A stretch of DNA of 64,000 nt from Rhodopseudomonas_A sp036404135 (GTDB taxonomy: Bacteria; Pseudomonadota; Alphaproteobacteria; Rhizobiales; Xanthobacteraceae), in contig NZ_DASWPE010000086.1 in assembly GCF_036404135.1 (NCBI RefSeq), positions 1-64,000 of the forward strand, written 5' to 3'. The notes beneath the pieces are model-generated. The model was not told where the DNA came from. It did not search any database and worked only from the letters and a program-made list of their open reading frames with translations. Every line of letters starts with the position of its first letter. The stretch's first letter is position 1. Shown here one piece after another: positions 43,141 to 52,758 of this stretch. A program made the position numbers and the translations under genes.

Positions 43141-43209
43141 TGTCGAACTGACGACATTGCGCGGCGGGGATTGCGACAATCCATCCAGCCGGAGTGGCCC
43201 GATTCCTGC
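43141..43209 (+). promoter_or_regulatory. NifA site and sigma-54 promoter of fixR
   Basis: TGT-N10-ACA at 43141-43156 is a NifA-type upstream site. TGGCCC at 43195-43200 and CTGC at 43206-43209 have correct -24/-12 spacing for sigma-54. The stretch ACATTGCGCGGC between them resembles the RegR box known upstream of Bradyrhizobium fixR. The fixR start follows about 33 bases later. Confidence 0.6.
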
Positions 43210-43241
43210 AATCTCGATCCCGCCATCGCCCCGATGGCGCG

Positions 43242-44192
43242 ATGGAGACAGCATTGGAAAGCGTCAACCAATCGTCGACGGCTGCGCTGCGCCACCCGGG
43301 ATCTGCAGATCTGCCGGGATCGGCGGATTTGTCCCATCCCGGCGCGGCGGAGCTGCGTCACCCGGGATCGGCTGAGTTGCGTCACCCCGGCGCGCCGGGC
43401 GGCGGGACCACCGCGGCCTGCCCGTACCACAACGATCAGCGCGACAGCCGGGTCGGCAAGCAGAAAACCCTAGTGCTCACCGGGGCGTCGCGCGGCATCG
43501 GCCACGCCACCGGCAAATTGTTCTCCGACGCCGGCTGGCGCATCGTGACCTGTTCGCGGCAGCCGTTCAACGACGAGCGCTGCCCGTGGGCCACCGGCGT
43601 CGAGGATCACGTCGAGATCGAACTCGGCGATTACCGCGCGCTGCCGCGGGCGATTGCGGCGCTGAAGGAGCGGCTCGGCGGCGCGCCGCTGCACGCGCTG
43701 ATCAACAACGCGGCGATTTCGCCGAAGGGTCTGGAAGGCGACCGCCTGACCTCGCTGAATACCCCGGTCGAAACCTGGATGAGCGTGTTCCACGTCAATC
43801 TATTGGCGCCGATTCTGCTGGCGCAAGGTCTATTCGACGAGCTACGCGCCGGTTCCGGCTCGATCGTCAACGTCACCTCGATCGTCGGCTCCCGGGTGCA
43901 TCCGTTTGCCGGCACCGCCTACGCGACCTCGAAAGCGGCATTGGCCTGCCTGACCCGCGAAATGGCGCACGACTACGCGCCCTATGGGATCCGGGTGAAC
44001 GCGATCGCGCCCGGCGAAATCAAGACCGACATCCTGTCGCCGGAGACCGAGGCGCGGCTGGCGCCGACGATTCCGATGCGGCGCATTGGTACTCCCGACG
44101 AAGTCGCCAAGGTGATGTTCTTCCTGTGCTCGGACGCCGCGAGCTATGTCACCGGCGAGGAAATCCACATCAATGGCGGGCAGCACGTGTGA
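43242..44192 (+). CDS. fixR: FixR, short-chain dehydrogenase/reductase family
   Basis: A 316-residue SDR protein with TGASRGIG (NAD(P) loop, about residues 80-87), the catalytic Ser in NVTSIVGS and the YATSK Tyr/Lys pair (about 227-231). In Bradyrhizobium, fixR precedes nifA in one NifA/RegR-controlled operon; the same order and promoter are seen here. Its biochemical role is unknown. ATG at 43242 is chosen, and an upstream in-frame ATG at 43194 lies inside the promoter. Residues about 15-52 are an octapeptide repeat (xLRHPGSA) absent from typical SDRs. Confidence 0.88.
   Translation: METALESVNQSSTAALRHPGSADLPGSADLSHPGAAELRHPGSAELRHPGAPGGGTTAACPYHNDQRDSRVGKQKTLVLTGASRGIGHATGKLFSDAGWRIVTCSRQPFNDERCPWATGVEDHVEIELGDYRALPRAIAALKERLGGAPLHALINNAAISPKGLEGDRLTSLNTPVETWMSVFHVNLLAPILLAQGLFDELRAGSGSIVNVTSIVGSRVHPFAGTAYATSKAALACLTREMAHDYAPYGIRVNAIAPGEIKTDILSPETEARLAPTIPMRRIGTPDEVAKVMFFLCSDAASYVTGEEIHINGGQHV
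43284..43397 (+). repeat. 24-bp tandem repeat coding for xLRHPGSA octapeptides in FixR
   Basis: Five units read ALRHPGSA, DLPGSA (two codons short), DLSHPGAA, ELRHPGSA and ELRHPGAP. The DNA units are still similar (CTGCGTCACCCGGGATCGG core), so the expansion is fairly recent. It lies in the N-terminal extension ahead of the SDR fold. Confidence 0.85.
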
Positions 44193-44248
44193 GGTTCTGC
44201 TCTTACTGAGTGGTAATAGGACGCCGGCGCTTATTTGCGCGTAAATTT

Positions 44249-44262
44249 TTGCGCTAAATCAA
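44249..44262. promoter_or_regulatory. FixK/FNR-like box upstream of nifA
   Basis: TTGCGCTAAATCAA matches TTGA-N6-TCAA with one mismatch in the left half. It lies in the 274-base fixR-nifA gap, about 205 bases before nifA. It could give nifA an anaerobic promoter independent of fixR. The rest of the gap shows no gene. Confidence 0.4.
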
Positions 44263-44466
44263 TGCGTTCCAAAACGAGCGTCGCGCACTACACGTTTTCA
44301 TGGTGTTGCCGCAGCTCGCCGTTGGGTAATTTGTGGGCAGCCGGCGCTGTGAACTTCCTCAGCATTGCGGTCAAGTTGTGCACGACATCTGCTTGAACCC
44401 AAGGCACTATCCCTTAAACGCTCCTACTTAATAGGCGGGGAAGGTCCGGAGCATGGAGACAGCACG

Positions 44467-46212
<1,746 letters not shown>

Positions 46213-46283
46213 GCGAAGCGCCTGATCGCCTCTGCAGCATTTGCGATCACACTGTGGGTTCGACGTCGCCGGCGCTACTTGGC

Positions 46284-46387
46284 TGTCTCAGTTGCGACAT
46301 GGTGTCAGAGGCGAGACAGTGCTGCGGCCGTAAGCCCCACATAAAATTGCGTTAGATCAAATATTTGCCGATTGGCACGCGGTTTGA
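46284..46387 (+). promoter_or_regulatory. Double NifA site and sigma-54 promoter of fdxN
   Basis: Two TGT-N10-ACA sites at 46284-46299 and 46303-46318 lie about 55-90 bases before TGGCAC (46373-46378) and TTGA (46384-46387), the -24/-12 elements. An AT-rich IHF-like stretch (about 46341-46366) lies between. The -12 element is TTGA, weaker than the usual TTGC. Confidence 0.75.
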
Positions 46388-46423
46388 AGGGCGAGGCATC
46401 ATCCGCCAGCTAAGGAGTCACCT

Positions 46424-46618
46424 ATGGCCTACAAAATTGTCGCCTCGCAATGTTCGGTGTGTGGTGCGTGCGAGTTCGAATGCCCGAATGCCGCGATCAC
46501 CTTGAAGCGCGACATGTACATCATCGAAGCCGCCAAATGCACCGAGTGCGAAGGCCAGTTCGACAAGCCGCAATGCGCCTCGGTGTGCCCGGTCGAGAAC
46601 ACCTGCGTTCCGGCCTAA
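46424..46618 (+). CDS. fdxN: 2[4Fe-4S] ferredoxin, FdxN type
   Basis: A 64-residue bacterial ferredoxin with CSVCGACEFEC near residues 10-20 and a second cluster motif CTECEGQFDKPQCASVC. The insert between the second and third Cys of motif II is typical of nif-linked FdxN. It is likely an electron donor to nitrogenase or NifB. It starts with GGAG-N7-ATG. A paralogue lies after nifB. Confidence 0.92.
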   Translation: MAYKIVASQCSVCGACEFECPNAAITLKRDMYIIEAAKCTECEGQFDKPQCASVCPVENTCVPA

Positions 46619-46858
46619 ACCGCTGCGGCCGGCGGGTTATTGCCGCCGGCATCACGCCACGAGGGCCCGCGGCAGCGCCGGGGGTCGAGCCATCCGATCC
46701 GTGCCCAGCGACGCGCATCACCTTGACGATGCGCGGTTGCTGCGCGGGATATTTTGCGTGGCGCGCGCGCGATCTGCGGCGCCGCGATTCAGCACCGCCG
46801 CGTACGCTGCGCGGCGCATTGCACATTCCGGAAATCCGACATTGGCGCGCGCGTACAA
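46619..46858. other. Gap between fdxN and the nifB control region
   Basis: GC-rich sequence without an open frame of coding character. GC-rich inverted pieces soon after the fdxN stop (for example CTGCGGCCGGCGGG and TATTGCCGCCGGC) could fold as a terminator. nifB therefore has its own promoter to the right. Confidence 0.45.
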
Positions 46859-46987
46859 TGTCACCTTTGTAACAGCGCGGGATCGCGCCGCGCCCGCCCT
46901 TGTCGGCATCGTGACACCGGGCGCGGCTTTGAAACTGCCATGTTTTCAACGCGCTATTCCTCGCACGCGCGCTGGCACGTTAGTTGC
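46859..46987 (+). promoter_or_regulatory. NifA site and sigma-54 promoter of nifB
   Basis: TGT-N10-ACA at 46859-46874, and TGGCAC (46973-46978) with TTGC (46984-46987), a perfect -24/-12 pair. Spacing of about 100 bases is standard for NifA action with DNA bending. The nifB start follows 96 bases later. Confidence 0.85.
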
Positions 46988-47082
46988 GTAGCTGTTGCTG
47001 CGTGAGGCCGGCTCGGTCTTGCGCCACGAGAGGGCGACGGGCGTGCCCGCACCATCACCGCGCGGCAAACAGCGAGGACGAC

Positions 47083-48639
47083 ATGCAGAAGCTGGTACAA
47101 CTGCTGGAGTTTGGGACGCCCGGGGCGAAGTCGCTCGAGGAAATTCGACAGCAGGTCGCCAGCGCAGGCTGCAGTTCGAAGGGCGGCAGCGGCAAGTCGA
47201 GCTGCGGCTCGGCGGCCGGGCAGGGCGATCTGCCGCCCGAGGTCTGGGAGAAGGTCAAGAACCATCCCTGCTACAGCGAACAGGCGCATCACCATTTCGC
47301 CCGCATGCATGTCGCGGTGGCGCCGGCCTGCAACATCCAGTGCAACTACTGTAATCGCAAATATGATTGCGCCAACGAATCCCGCCCCGGCGTGGTCAGC
47401 GAGAAGCTGACCCCGGAGCAGGCGGCGAAGAAGGTGCTGGCGGTGGCTTCCAGCGTGCCGCAGATGACGGTGCTCGGCGTCGCCGGCCCCGGCGATCCGC
47501 TCGCCAATCCGCAAAAGACCTTCAAGACCTTCGAGCTGGTGTCGGCCACCGCGCCCGACATCAAGCTGTGCCTGTCGACCAACGGCTTGACGCTGCCGGA
47601 TCATGTCGACCGCATCCAGGCGATGAACGTCGATCACGTCACCATCACCATCAACATGATTGACCCCGAGGTCGGCGCCAAGATCTATCCGTGGATCTTC
47701 TACAACCACCGCCGCTACGAGGGCGTCGAGGCGTCGAAGATCCTGTCGGAGCGGCAATTGCTTGGGCTGGAAATGCTGACCGCGCGCGGCATCCTGGTCA
47801 AAGTCAATTCGGTGATGATCCCCGGTGTCAACGACAAGCATCTGGTCGAGGTCAACAAGGCGGTGAAGGCGCGCGGCGCCTTCTTGCACAACATCATGCC
47901 GCTGATCTCCGAGCCGGAGCACGGCACCGTGTACGGGCTGTCCGGGCTGCGCGGTCCGTCGGCGCAGGAATTGAAGGCGCTGCAGGACGCCTGCGAAGGC
48001 GAAATGAACATGATGCGGCATTGCCGGCAGTGCCGCGCCGATGCCGTCGGCCTGCTCGGCGAAGACCGCAGCGACGAGTTTTCCAACGAGAAGGTCGCGG
48101 CGATGCAGGTCAGCTACGACCTCGAAGCCCGCAAGGCCTATCAGGCCAAGGTCGAGGCCGAGCGCGACGCCATCGCCAAGGCCAAGACCGCCGAACTGGT
48201 CAAGCTCGCGGATGAGACCAGCGCGATCAAGATCCTGGTCGCGGTCGCCACCAAGGGCGGCGGCCGGGTCAACGAGCATTTCGGCCATGCCCACGAATTC
48301 CAGATCTATGAGGTCTCTACCGCGGGCGCCAAATTCGTCGGCCACCGCCGCGTCGACCTGTATTGCGAAGGCGGCTACGCCTCCGCCGACGGCGCCGCCA
48401 CCATCATCCGCGCCCTGAACGACTGCACCGCGGTTTTGGTCGCCAAGATCGGCATCTGCCCGAAGGACTCGCTGAAGGAAGCCGGCATCGAGGCGGTGGA
48501 AACCTACGCCTTCGAATTCATCGAGACCTCGGTGATCGCTTACTTCAAGGACTATCTGCAGCGCGTCGAGAAGAAGGAAATCAGCCACCGCGCCAAGGGC
48601 GACGCCGACATCCGCCAGGGCGCCTTCACCGAGGCATGA
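47083..48639 (+). CDS. nifB: NifB, FeMo-cofactor core (NifB-co) synthase
   Basis: A 518-residue radical SAM protein that fuses [4Fe-4S] units and inserts carbide to make the 8Fe cofactor precursor. The radical SAM motif CNIQCNYC is at residues 83-90. Further conserved cysteines (CRQC near residue 310) are present. A NifX-like cofactor-binding domain follows from about residue 385 (IKILVAVATKGGGRVNEHFGHA). The N-terminal 45 residues are Ser/Gly-rich. It heads a run of genes to the SIR2-like gene. Confidence 0.96.
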   Translation: MQKLVQLLEFGTPGAKSLEEIRQQVASAGCSSKGGSGKSSCGSAAGQGDLPPEVWEKVKNHPCYSEQAHHHFARMHVAVAPACNIQCNYCNRKYDCANESRPGVVSEKLTPEQAAKKVLAVASSVPQMTVLGVAGPGDPLANPQKTFKTFELVSATAPDIKLCLSTNGLTLPDHVDRIQAMNVDHVTITINMIDPEVGAKIYPWIFYNHRRYEGVEASKILSERQLLGLEMLTARGILVKVNSVMIPGVNDKHLVEVNKAVKARGAFLHNIMPLISEPEHGTVYGLSGLRGPSAQELKALQDACEGEMNMMRHCRQCRADAVGLLGEDRSDEFSNEKVAAMQVSYDLEARKAYQAKVEAERDAIAKAKTAELVKLADETSAIKILVAVATKGGGRVNEHFGHAHEFQIYEVSTAGAKFVGHRRVDLYCEGGYASADGAATIIRALNDCTAVLVAKIGICPKDSLKEAGIEAVETYAFEFIETSVIAYFKDYLQRVEKKEISHRAKGDADIRQGAFTEA

Positions 48640-48724
48640 GCCGGCAGGTGGTTCGCGAATTCGACCAGTCGCCGTGCGGATGTCCGCGCGGTCGTGAAGC
48701 ACGAAGACGAAGGACGGAACTAGC

Positions 48725-48949
48725 ATGGCTTACAAGATCGTCTCCTCCCAGTGCACCGCGTGTTCGGCCTGCGAGCCGGAATGCCCCAACGTCGCGATCT
48801 TCGAGAAGGGCGGCACCTTCCACATCAATCCGAAGAAATGCACCGAATGCCTCGGCCATTTCGACATGGCGCAATGCGCCGCGGTGTGCCCGGTCGAGGG
48901 TACCTGCGTGATCGACAATTCCGTGCCGCGCTATCAGGCGCCGGCGTAA
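48725..48949 (+). CDS. fdxN: 2[4Fe-4S] ferredoxin, second FdxN paralogue
   Basis: A 74-residue ferredoxin with CTACSACEPEC and CTECLGHFDMAQCAAVC motifs, very similar to the copy ahead of nifB. This position after nifB is typical of Rhizobiales (frxA/fdxN). It probably feeds electrons to NifB or nitrogenase. It ends 11 bases before the HesB-like gene. Confidence 0.92.
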   Translation: MAYKIVSSQCTACSACEPECPNVAIFEKGGTFHINPKKCTECLGHFDMAQCAAVCPVEGTCVIDNSVPRYQAPA

Positions 48950-48960
48950 GGGAGGCGCGC

Positions 48961-49317
48961 ATGAGCTTTACGCTGACGCCGTCCGCCGAAAAATTCGTCC
49001 GCCGCATGCTGCGCTTCAGCCCCGGCGCCGGCGGCTTCCGCCTCACGGTGAGTTCGGGAGGCTGCGCCGGCCTGTCGGCCGAGTTCGACGTCGAGCCCGC
49101 GGTGCGCCCGGGCGAGGTCGTCGAAACTGTGGGCGACATCTCGTTCTATCTGCCGCCGGCGAGCCGGCAACTGCTCGACGGCGTGGTGGTCGATTTCGTC
49201 GAAACCCCGACCTCGAGCGGCTTCGTGTTGCACGATCCGAAGCGCAGCGCCTGCGGCTGCGCGCCCGACGCCGCGCCGAAGCCGACCGTCAGCCTGCACC
49301 AGTTGCGGGAGATCTGA
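48961..49317 (+). CDS. HesB/IscA-like iron-sulphur assembly protein
   Basis: A 118-residue A-type carrier with the three family cysteines: GGCAGL (about residue 36) and CGC near residues 101-103. It is inside the nifB operon and may deliver clusters to NifB. A second A-type gene lies before nifU at 62575. The tail after the CGC motif is longer than usual. Confidence 0.88.
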   Translation: MSFTLTPSAEKFVRRMLRFSPGAGGFRLTVSSGGCAGLSAEFDVEPAVRPGEVVETVGDISFYLPPASRQLLDGVVVDFVETPTSSGFVLHDPKRSACGCAPDAAPKPTVSLHQLREI

Positions 49318-49318
49318 C

Positions 49319-49858
49319 ATGGCGCCGGCCGCTGGCAACGAACCGCCGATGTTCGCAGCGGAGCCGTCGCTGCTGGCGGACGCGTTGCTCGGCGCCGGGC
49401 TGCCGGCGGAGGCCGAACGCCACCTCGATCGGGCCGCCACGCTGTATCACCGCGCCGAACTCGCCGAACAGCATCTGCACGAGGCGCAGGCCTTGGCGCC
49501 GGATCACGCCGCGGTGCTGATCGGGCTGTATCGCTTCTACTTCTACAAGGGCCGGCTCGAGGAGGCGCTCGAGGTCGCCTGCCGCTGTCTCGGCAAGGCC
49601 GCGCGCGACAACAACCTCAATGCCGACTGGCATTGCGTGACGCCTTCCGACGCCGACTTCAGCGATTACGCCGCGGTGCTGCCGCGGTTCTATCTGTTCA
49701 CGCTCAAGGCCTACGCCTATCTGCAGATGCGGCTCGGCGACGTCGACGAGGGCCACGCCGCGGTGCAGAAGCTGCTCGAACTCGACCCTACCGACAAGGT
49801 CAATGCCGGGCTGCTGCTCGGCGTCTGGCAGCGGATCGGAAAATCCGATGACGATTGA
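49319..49858 (+). CDS. TPR-repeat protein of the nif cluster
   Basis: A 179-residue helical protein with TPR-like pairs (AEQHLHEAQALAPDHAAVLIGLYRFYFYKGRLEEAL; AYLQMRLGDVDEGHAAVQKLLELDP). It starts 1 base after the preceding stop. Similar proteins occur in nif clusters of several Proteobacteria. It could scaffold assembly partners, but its role is not known. Confidence 0.8.
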   Translation: MAPAAGNEPPMFAAEPSLLADALLGAGLPAEAERHLDRAATLYHRAELAEQHLHEAQALAPDHAAVLIGLYRFYFYKGRLEEALEVACRCLGKAARDNNLNADWHCVTPSDADFSDYAAVLPRFYLFTLKAYAYLQMRLGDVDEGHAAVQKLLELDPTDKVNAGLLLGVWQRIGKSDDD

Positions 49859-49891
49859 GATCACCATCACCAGCACGACGGAGAGGCGACG

Positions 49892-50197
49892 ATGAGCAAG
49901 ATCAGCCGCGACAGCGACATCGTCGAACTCGACGGCCCGCCGGCGTTCGAATACGGCGAGAAGGTGCGCTCCAGGCTCAACATCCGCAATGACGGCACCT
50001 TTCCCGGCAAGGAAATCGGCGAGGTGCTGGTGAAGAAGGGCGACGAGGGCTACGTGGTCTCGATCGGCACCTTCCTGCAGCAGTTCTACATCTACGGCGT
50101 GGATTTCGTCGCGCAGGGCCGCAAGGTCGGCATGAAGGGCCGGGAGATCGAATCGATCGAGCAGCTCGAAGCACAGCCGGAACAGGACGTGGCGTGA
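49892..50197 (+). CDS. nifZ: NifZ
   Basis: A 101-residue SH3-like NifZ protein, which helps P-cluster maturation of the MoFe protein. The family core is GEKVRSRLNIRNDGTFPGKE, then VVSIG and YGVDF. Its stop overlaps the start of a second NifZ-domain gene. Confidence 0.9.
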   Translation: MSKISRDSDIVELDGPPAFEYGEKVRSRLNIRNDGTFPGKEIGEVLVKKGDEGYVVSIGTFLQQFYIYGVDFVAQGRKVGMKGREIESIEQLEAQPEQDVA

Positions 50198-50427
50198 TGG
50201 CGGAACCGAAGTATCAATGGGGCCAAAGGGTCAAGGCCGCGATCGACCTGTTCAACGACGGCTCGTTCCCGGATCAGCCGGACGGCGCGCTGCTGGTACA
50301 GACCGGCGACGCCGGCGAGATCGTCAAGATCGGCAGCCATGTCGAAAGCAATACGCCGGTCTATCTGGTGGAATTCGGGTCGAGCCGCGTGGTCGGCTGT
50401 CTGGAAGATGAAATCGCAGCGTTCTAG
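50197..50427 (+). CDS. Second NifZ-domain protein
   Basis: A 76-residue protein with the same pattern as NifZ (GQRVKAAIDLFNDGSFPDQP, LVQTGDAGEIVKIG, YLVEF). It begins on the last base of the previous stop (TGATG), so translation is coupled. It looks like a tandem duplication that has since diverged. Confidence 0.82.
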   Translation: MAEPKYQWGQRVKAAIDLFNDGSFPDQPDGALLVQTGDAGEIVKIGSHVESNTPVYLVEFGSSRVVGCLEDEIAAF

Positions 50428-50463
50428 CTGCCGGGTGCGGCGGCCAATCAAGGAATCGAAGTC

Positions 50464-50667
50464 ATGAAGATCATGATCCGCAAGGGATCGCAGGGCCAGC
50501 TTTCGGCCTATGTGCCGAAGAAGGATTTGGAAGAGCCGATCGTCTCGATGGAGAAGCCGGAAATGTGGGGCGGCCACATCACCCTGGCCAATGGCTGGCA
50601 GCTGGAATTGCCGGCGATGGCCGCCGACACCAAGCTGCCGATCACCGTCGAAGCCCGGAAGATGTAG
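50464..50667 (+). CDS. nifT: NifT/FixU
   Basis: A 67-residue protein with the family start MKIMIRK, the VPKKDLEEPIV segment and the GGHITLANGWQLELP core. Its function is unknown, and deletion in other diazotrophs has little effect. It is found after nifZ as expected. Confidence 0.9.
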   Translation: MKIMIRKGSQGQLSAYVPKKDLEEPIVSMEKPEMWGGHITLANGWQLELPAMAADTKLPITVEARKM

Positions 50668-50669
50668 CC

Positions 50670-50942
50670 ATGGCGCTGTCGGCGAATGATTTGAGCGAAA
50701 TCGGCGCGCTGCTCGGCGCGCCCGAGGCCGACCCGCAGGTCGTCGCGGAACTGCGCCGGCGGTTTCCGAAACTGTCGCTGACGCGCTGCGATGCCTCCGA
50801 CATGGCCGACGAGATCGCGTTTCGCGAATATCCGCTGTTCGACCTCTACCTGGTCGACGGCATGGAGCATTGCTGGAAGCTGACTTCCGATCCCGCGCGC
50901 GCCACCGGCCTGGTGGTGGTGCCGCATAGACTGGCGGCGTAA
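50670..50942 (+). CDS. Small nif-cluster protein (DUF6129-like)
   Basis: A 90-residue protein starting 2 bases after nifT. Features are a helical N-terminus (LSEIGALLGAPEADPQVVAELRRRFP) and FREYPLFDLYLVDGMEHCWKL. It looks like the small conserved proteins often found beside nifZ/nifT (DUF6129). The function is unknown. Confidence 0.65.
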   Translation: MALSANDLSEIGALLGAPEADPQVVAELRRRFPKLSLTRCDASDMADEIAFREYPLFDLYLVDGMEHCWKLTSDPARATGLVVVPHRLAA

Positions 50943-50972
50943 CCGCGCAGCCGGCACAACGAGGTTCGACCC

Positions 50973-51872
50973 ATGACGGAACAGACCTTCGCAGACATCG
51001 CCGCTCGAATGGGCGCCGGCCAGGTGATTCCCTATCTCGGCCCCGGCGTGCTGGCGCTGGCCGGCGAGGCCTGCGTGGTGCCGGATTCGCCGCTGGCGCT
51101 GGTCGGTAAGCTCACCGCCAAGACCAAGGTGCCGCACAAGGTCCGCAACAACCTCACCGGCGCCGCGCAATACATCGAGAACTTCAAGCATCGCTCGACG
51201 CTGACCAAGGCGATGATCGAGGCGTTCCGCTCCGACATGGCGCCGACCGCGTTGCATCGCTTCCTCGCGGCGCAGCCGAAGCTGCCGCTGTGGGTCAACG
51301 CCTGGTACGACGATTTACCGATCAAGGCACTGGCCGGCCGCGCCGGCTGGGGCATGGCGCAGGGCGTCAGCCAGACCGAGCATTTCGGCCGCTGGGTGAA
51401 TTACTTCCGCGCCGACGGCTCATTGGTGCCGGAAGACACCCCGAGCATCGTCGGCGAGGACGCCGAGATGCCCTTGTTCGCACCGGCCCCGGCCGAGGCG
51501 GCGGCCTGGTCGACGCTATTGTATCAGCCGCTCGGCTCGGTGGCGCCGGCGGCCAACTTCCTGGTGTCGGACAGCGACTTTGTCGAGGTGCTGACCGAGA
51601 TCGACATTCAGACCCCGCTGCCGGAGCCGGTGCAACAGATCCGCAGCGACCGCCACTTCCTGTTCCTCGGCTGCCGTTTCGCCGAACAGCTCGACCGGCT
51701 GTTCGCCCGCCAGATCATGAAGCGCTCCTCGGACCGGCATTGGGCGGTGCTGCCCGACCCTTTGACCAAGAACGAGGCGAAGTTTCTGCAAGAGCAGAAC
51801 ATCACCCGGATCGCCCTGCCGCTGGCCGACGCCTGCGCTGCCCTGGCGCAGCACGAGCCGGCGACGGCATAA
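50973..51872 (+). CDS. SIR2-like domain protein in the nif cluster
   Basis: A 299-residue protein. The N-terminus GAGQVIPYLGPGVL fits the NAD-binding start of SIR2-like proteins (I/LPxLGxG). Later, WVNAWYDDL (Asn/Asp positions) and HFLFLGCRF match the second half of the fold. No zinc-binding CxxC pairs are seen, so it is the SIR2_2/NADase-like type rather than a classical deacylase. It lies 30 bases after the small gene and ends the nifB unit. A role in NAD chemistry or modification of nitrogenase proteins is conjecture. Confidence 0.7.
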   Translation: MTEQTFADIAARMGAGQVIPYLGPGVLALAGEACVVPDSPLALVGKLTAKTKVPHKVRNNLTGAAQYIENFKHRSTLTKAMIEAFRSDMAPTALHRFLAAQPKLPLWVNAWYDDLPIKALAGRAGWGMAQGVSQTEHFGRWVNYFRADGSLVPEDTPSIVGEDAEMPLFAPAPAEAAAWSTLLYQPLGSVAPAANFLVSDSDFVEVLTEIDIQTPLPEPVQQIRSDRHFLFLGCRFAEQLDRLFARQIMKRSSDRHWAVLPDPLTKNEAKFLQEQNITRIALPLADACAALAQHEPATA

Positions 51873-51971
51873 CGGGGCGATTAAATAACTCCAGCCACAA
51901 GGAGCCTCATGGTGGGGAGCGCGGCCGCCTGGCCGCGCGTCTCGAACCAGGAGGCGGGCCAACTTGTCATA

Positions 51972-52034
51972 CTCCTCATCCTTCGAGACGCCCGGCTTGC
52001 TCTTCGAGCTCCGGCGGGCTCCTCAGGATGAGGA
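51972..52034. repeat. Palindromic repeat, CTCCTCATCCT type
   Basis: CTCCTCATCCT (51972-51982) and AGGATGAGGAG (52024-52034) are exact inverted ends, with inner TTCGAGACGCCC-like arms. This is another dispersed repeat family of Bradyrhizobium-group genomes. It is likely to form the transcript end after the SIR2-like gene. Confidence 0.75.
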
Positions 52035-52191
52035 GAAACGCAGGCGCGCCGACAACATCTCCGCGTCCGGGACACGATCGCCTCGCCGGACGCACCCGTG
52101 CGTTTGCAATAAAGCGGCCGTCGCGAACCCTGCCAGCCGGATGGTGAGCAGCGCCGCGGCTTGGCCGCCCAACGAAATCAGGCATTCACGC

Positions 52192-52263
52192 GCCATTGCG
52201 AGGAGCTCTTGCGACGAAGCAATCCAGCGCCACGCATGAGCCCCTGGATTGCTTCGCGTCTCA
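52192..52263. repeat. Partial copy of the GTCATTGCGAGG repeat family
   Basis: GCCATTGCGAGGAGC and GACGAAGCAATCCAG, then CTGGATTGCTTCGCG match the repeat at 11751-11833, but the right end is lost. It is non-coding, in the 885-base gap before nifH. The remainder of that gap up to 52455 shows no gene. Confidence 0.75.
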
Positions 52264-52455
52264 AGCGGCGTTGCGCGCCGCCCTCGGCACGCAAGGACCC
52301 CCCTGTTTGCTCGCTGCCTTTTCGGCCAGCCTTTTGCGAGGCGACGGCTCCCATCGCAACGACACGCAGACGCATCGTCGCGACACCAGCGGCGGGTTCG
52401 GCTGTCGCAGCGCAATCGCACGCCATGCTGTTCTCGCATAGCGCGCCGCATCGGT

Positions 52456-52607
52456 TGTTTTGTTTCGGACAGGAGCCGGCCGCCGATGTCGGCCCGAAAC
52501 AGCCGATGTCGGGTTTGAAACAACACCCCGGTAGCGCCAGCTGGCCCCGCTATCACCAAGTAATCGCTGAGTTTTTCTAATTCTAAAGGCGTTGGCACGG
52601 TCGTTGC
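52456..52607 (+). promoter_or_regulatory. Double NifA site and sigma-54 promoter of nifH
   Basis: TGT-N10-ACA at 52456-52471 and 52507-52522. TGGCAC (52593-52598) and TTGC (52604-52607) are a perfect -24/-12 pair. A TTTTTCTAATTCTAAA AT-rich stretch at 52572-52587 directly before -24 could bind IHF. The leader to nifH is about 140 bases. Confidence 0.88.
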
Positions 52608-52758
52608 AAAACACTGGTCAGCAAGGCGATGGATGGTTGTCTGAGCAGCGAATGCAAGGAGCAACGTCCGCATCGGAGCCGTGCGACGGTTCTTCAACGG
52701 AAACTCACTGCGCAGCCGCGCACATCGATCAAACGGTTCAAGGCAACGGAGAGAAAAC

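Noticed and set aside
42967..43254. Longer N-terminal extension of the EF2563-like gene
   Set aside because: The extra 96 codons overlap the fixR control region and read as Arg/Ser/Pro-rich shadow. ATG at 42966 begins the conserved part.
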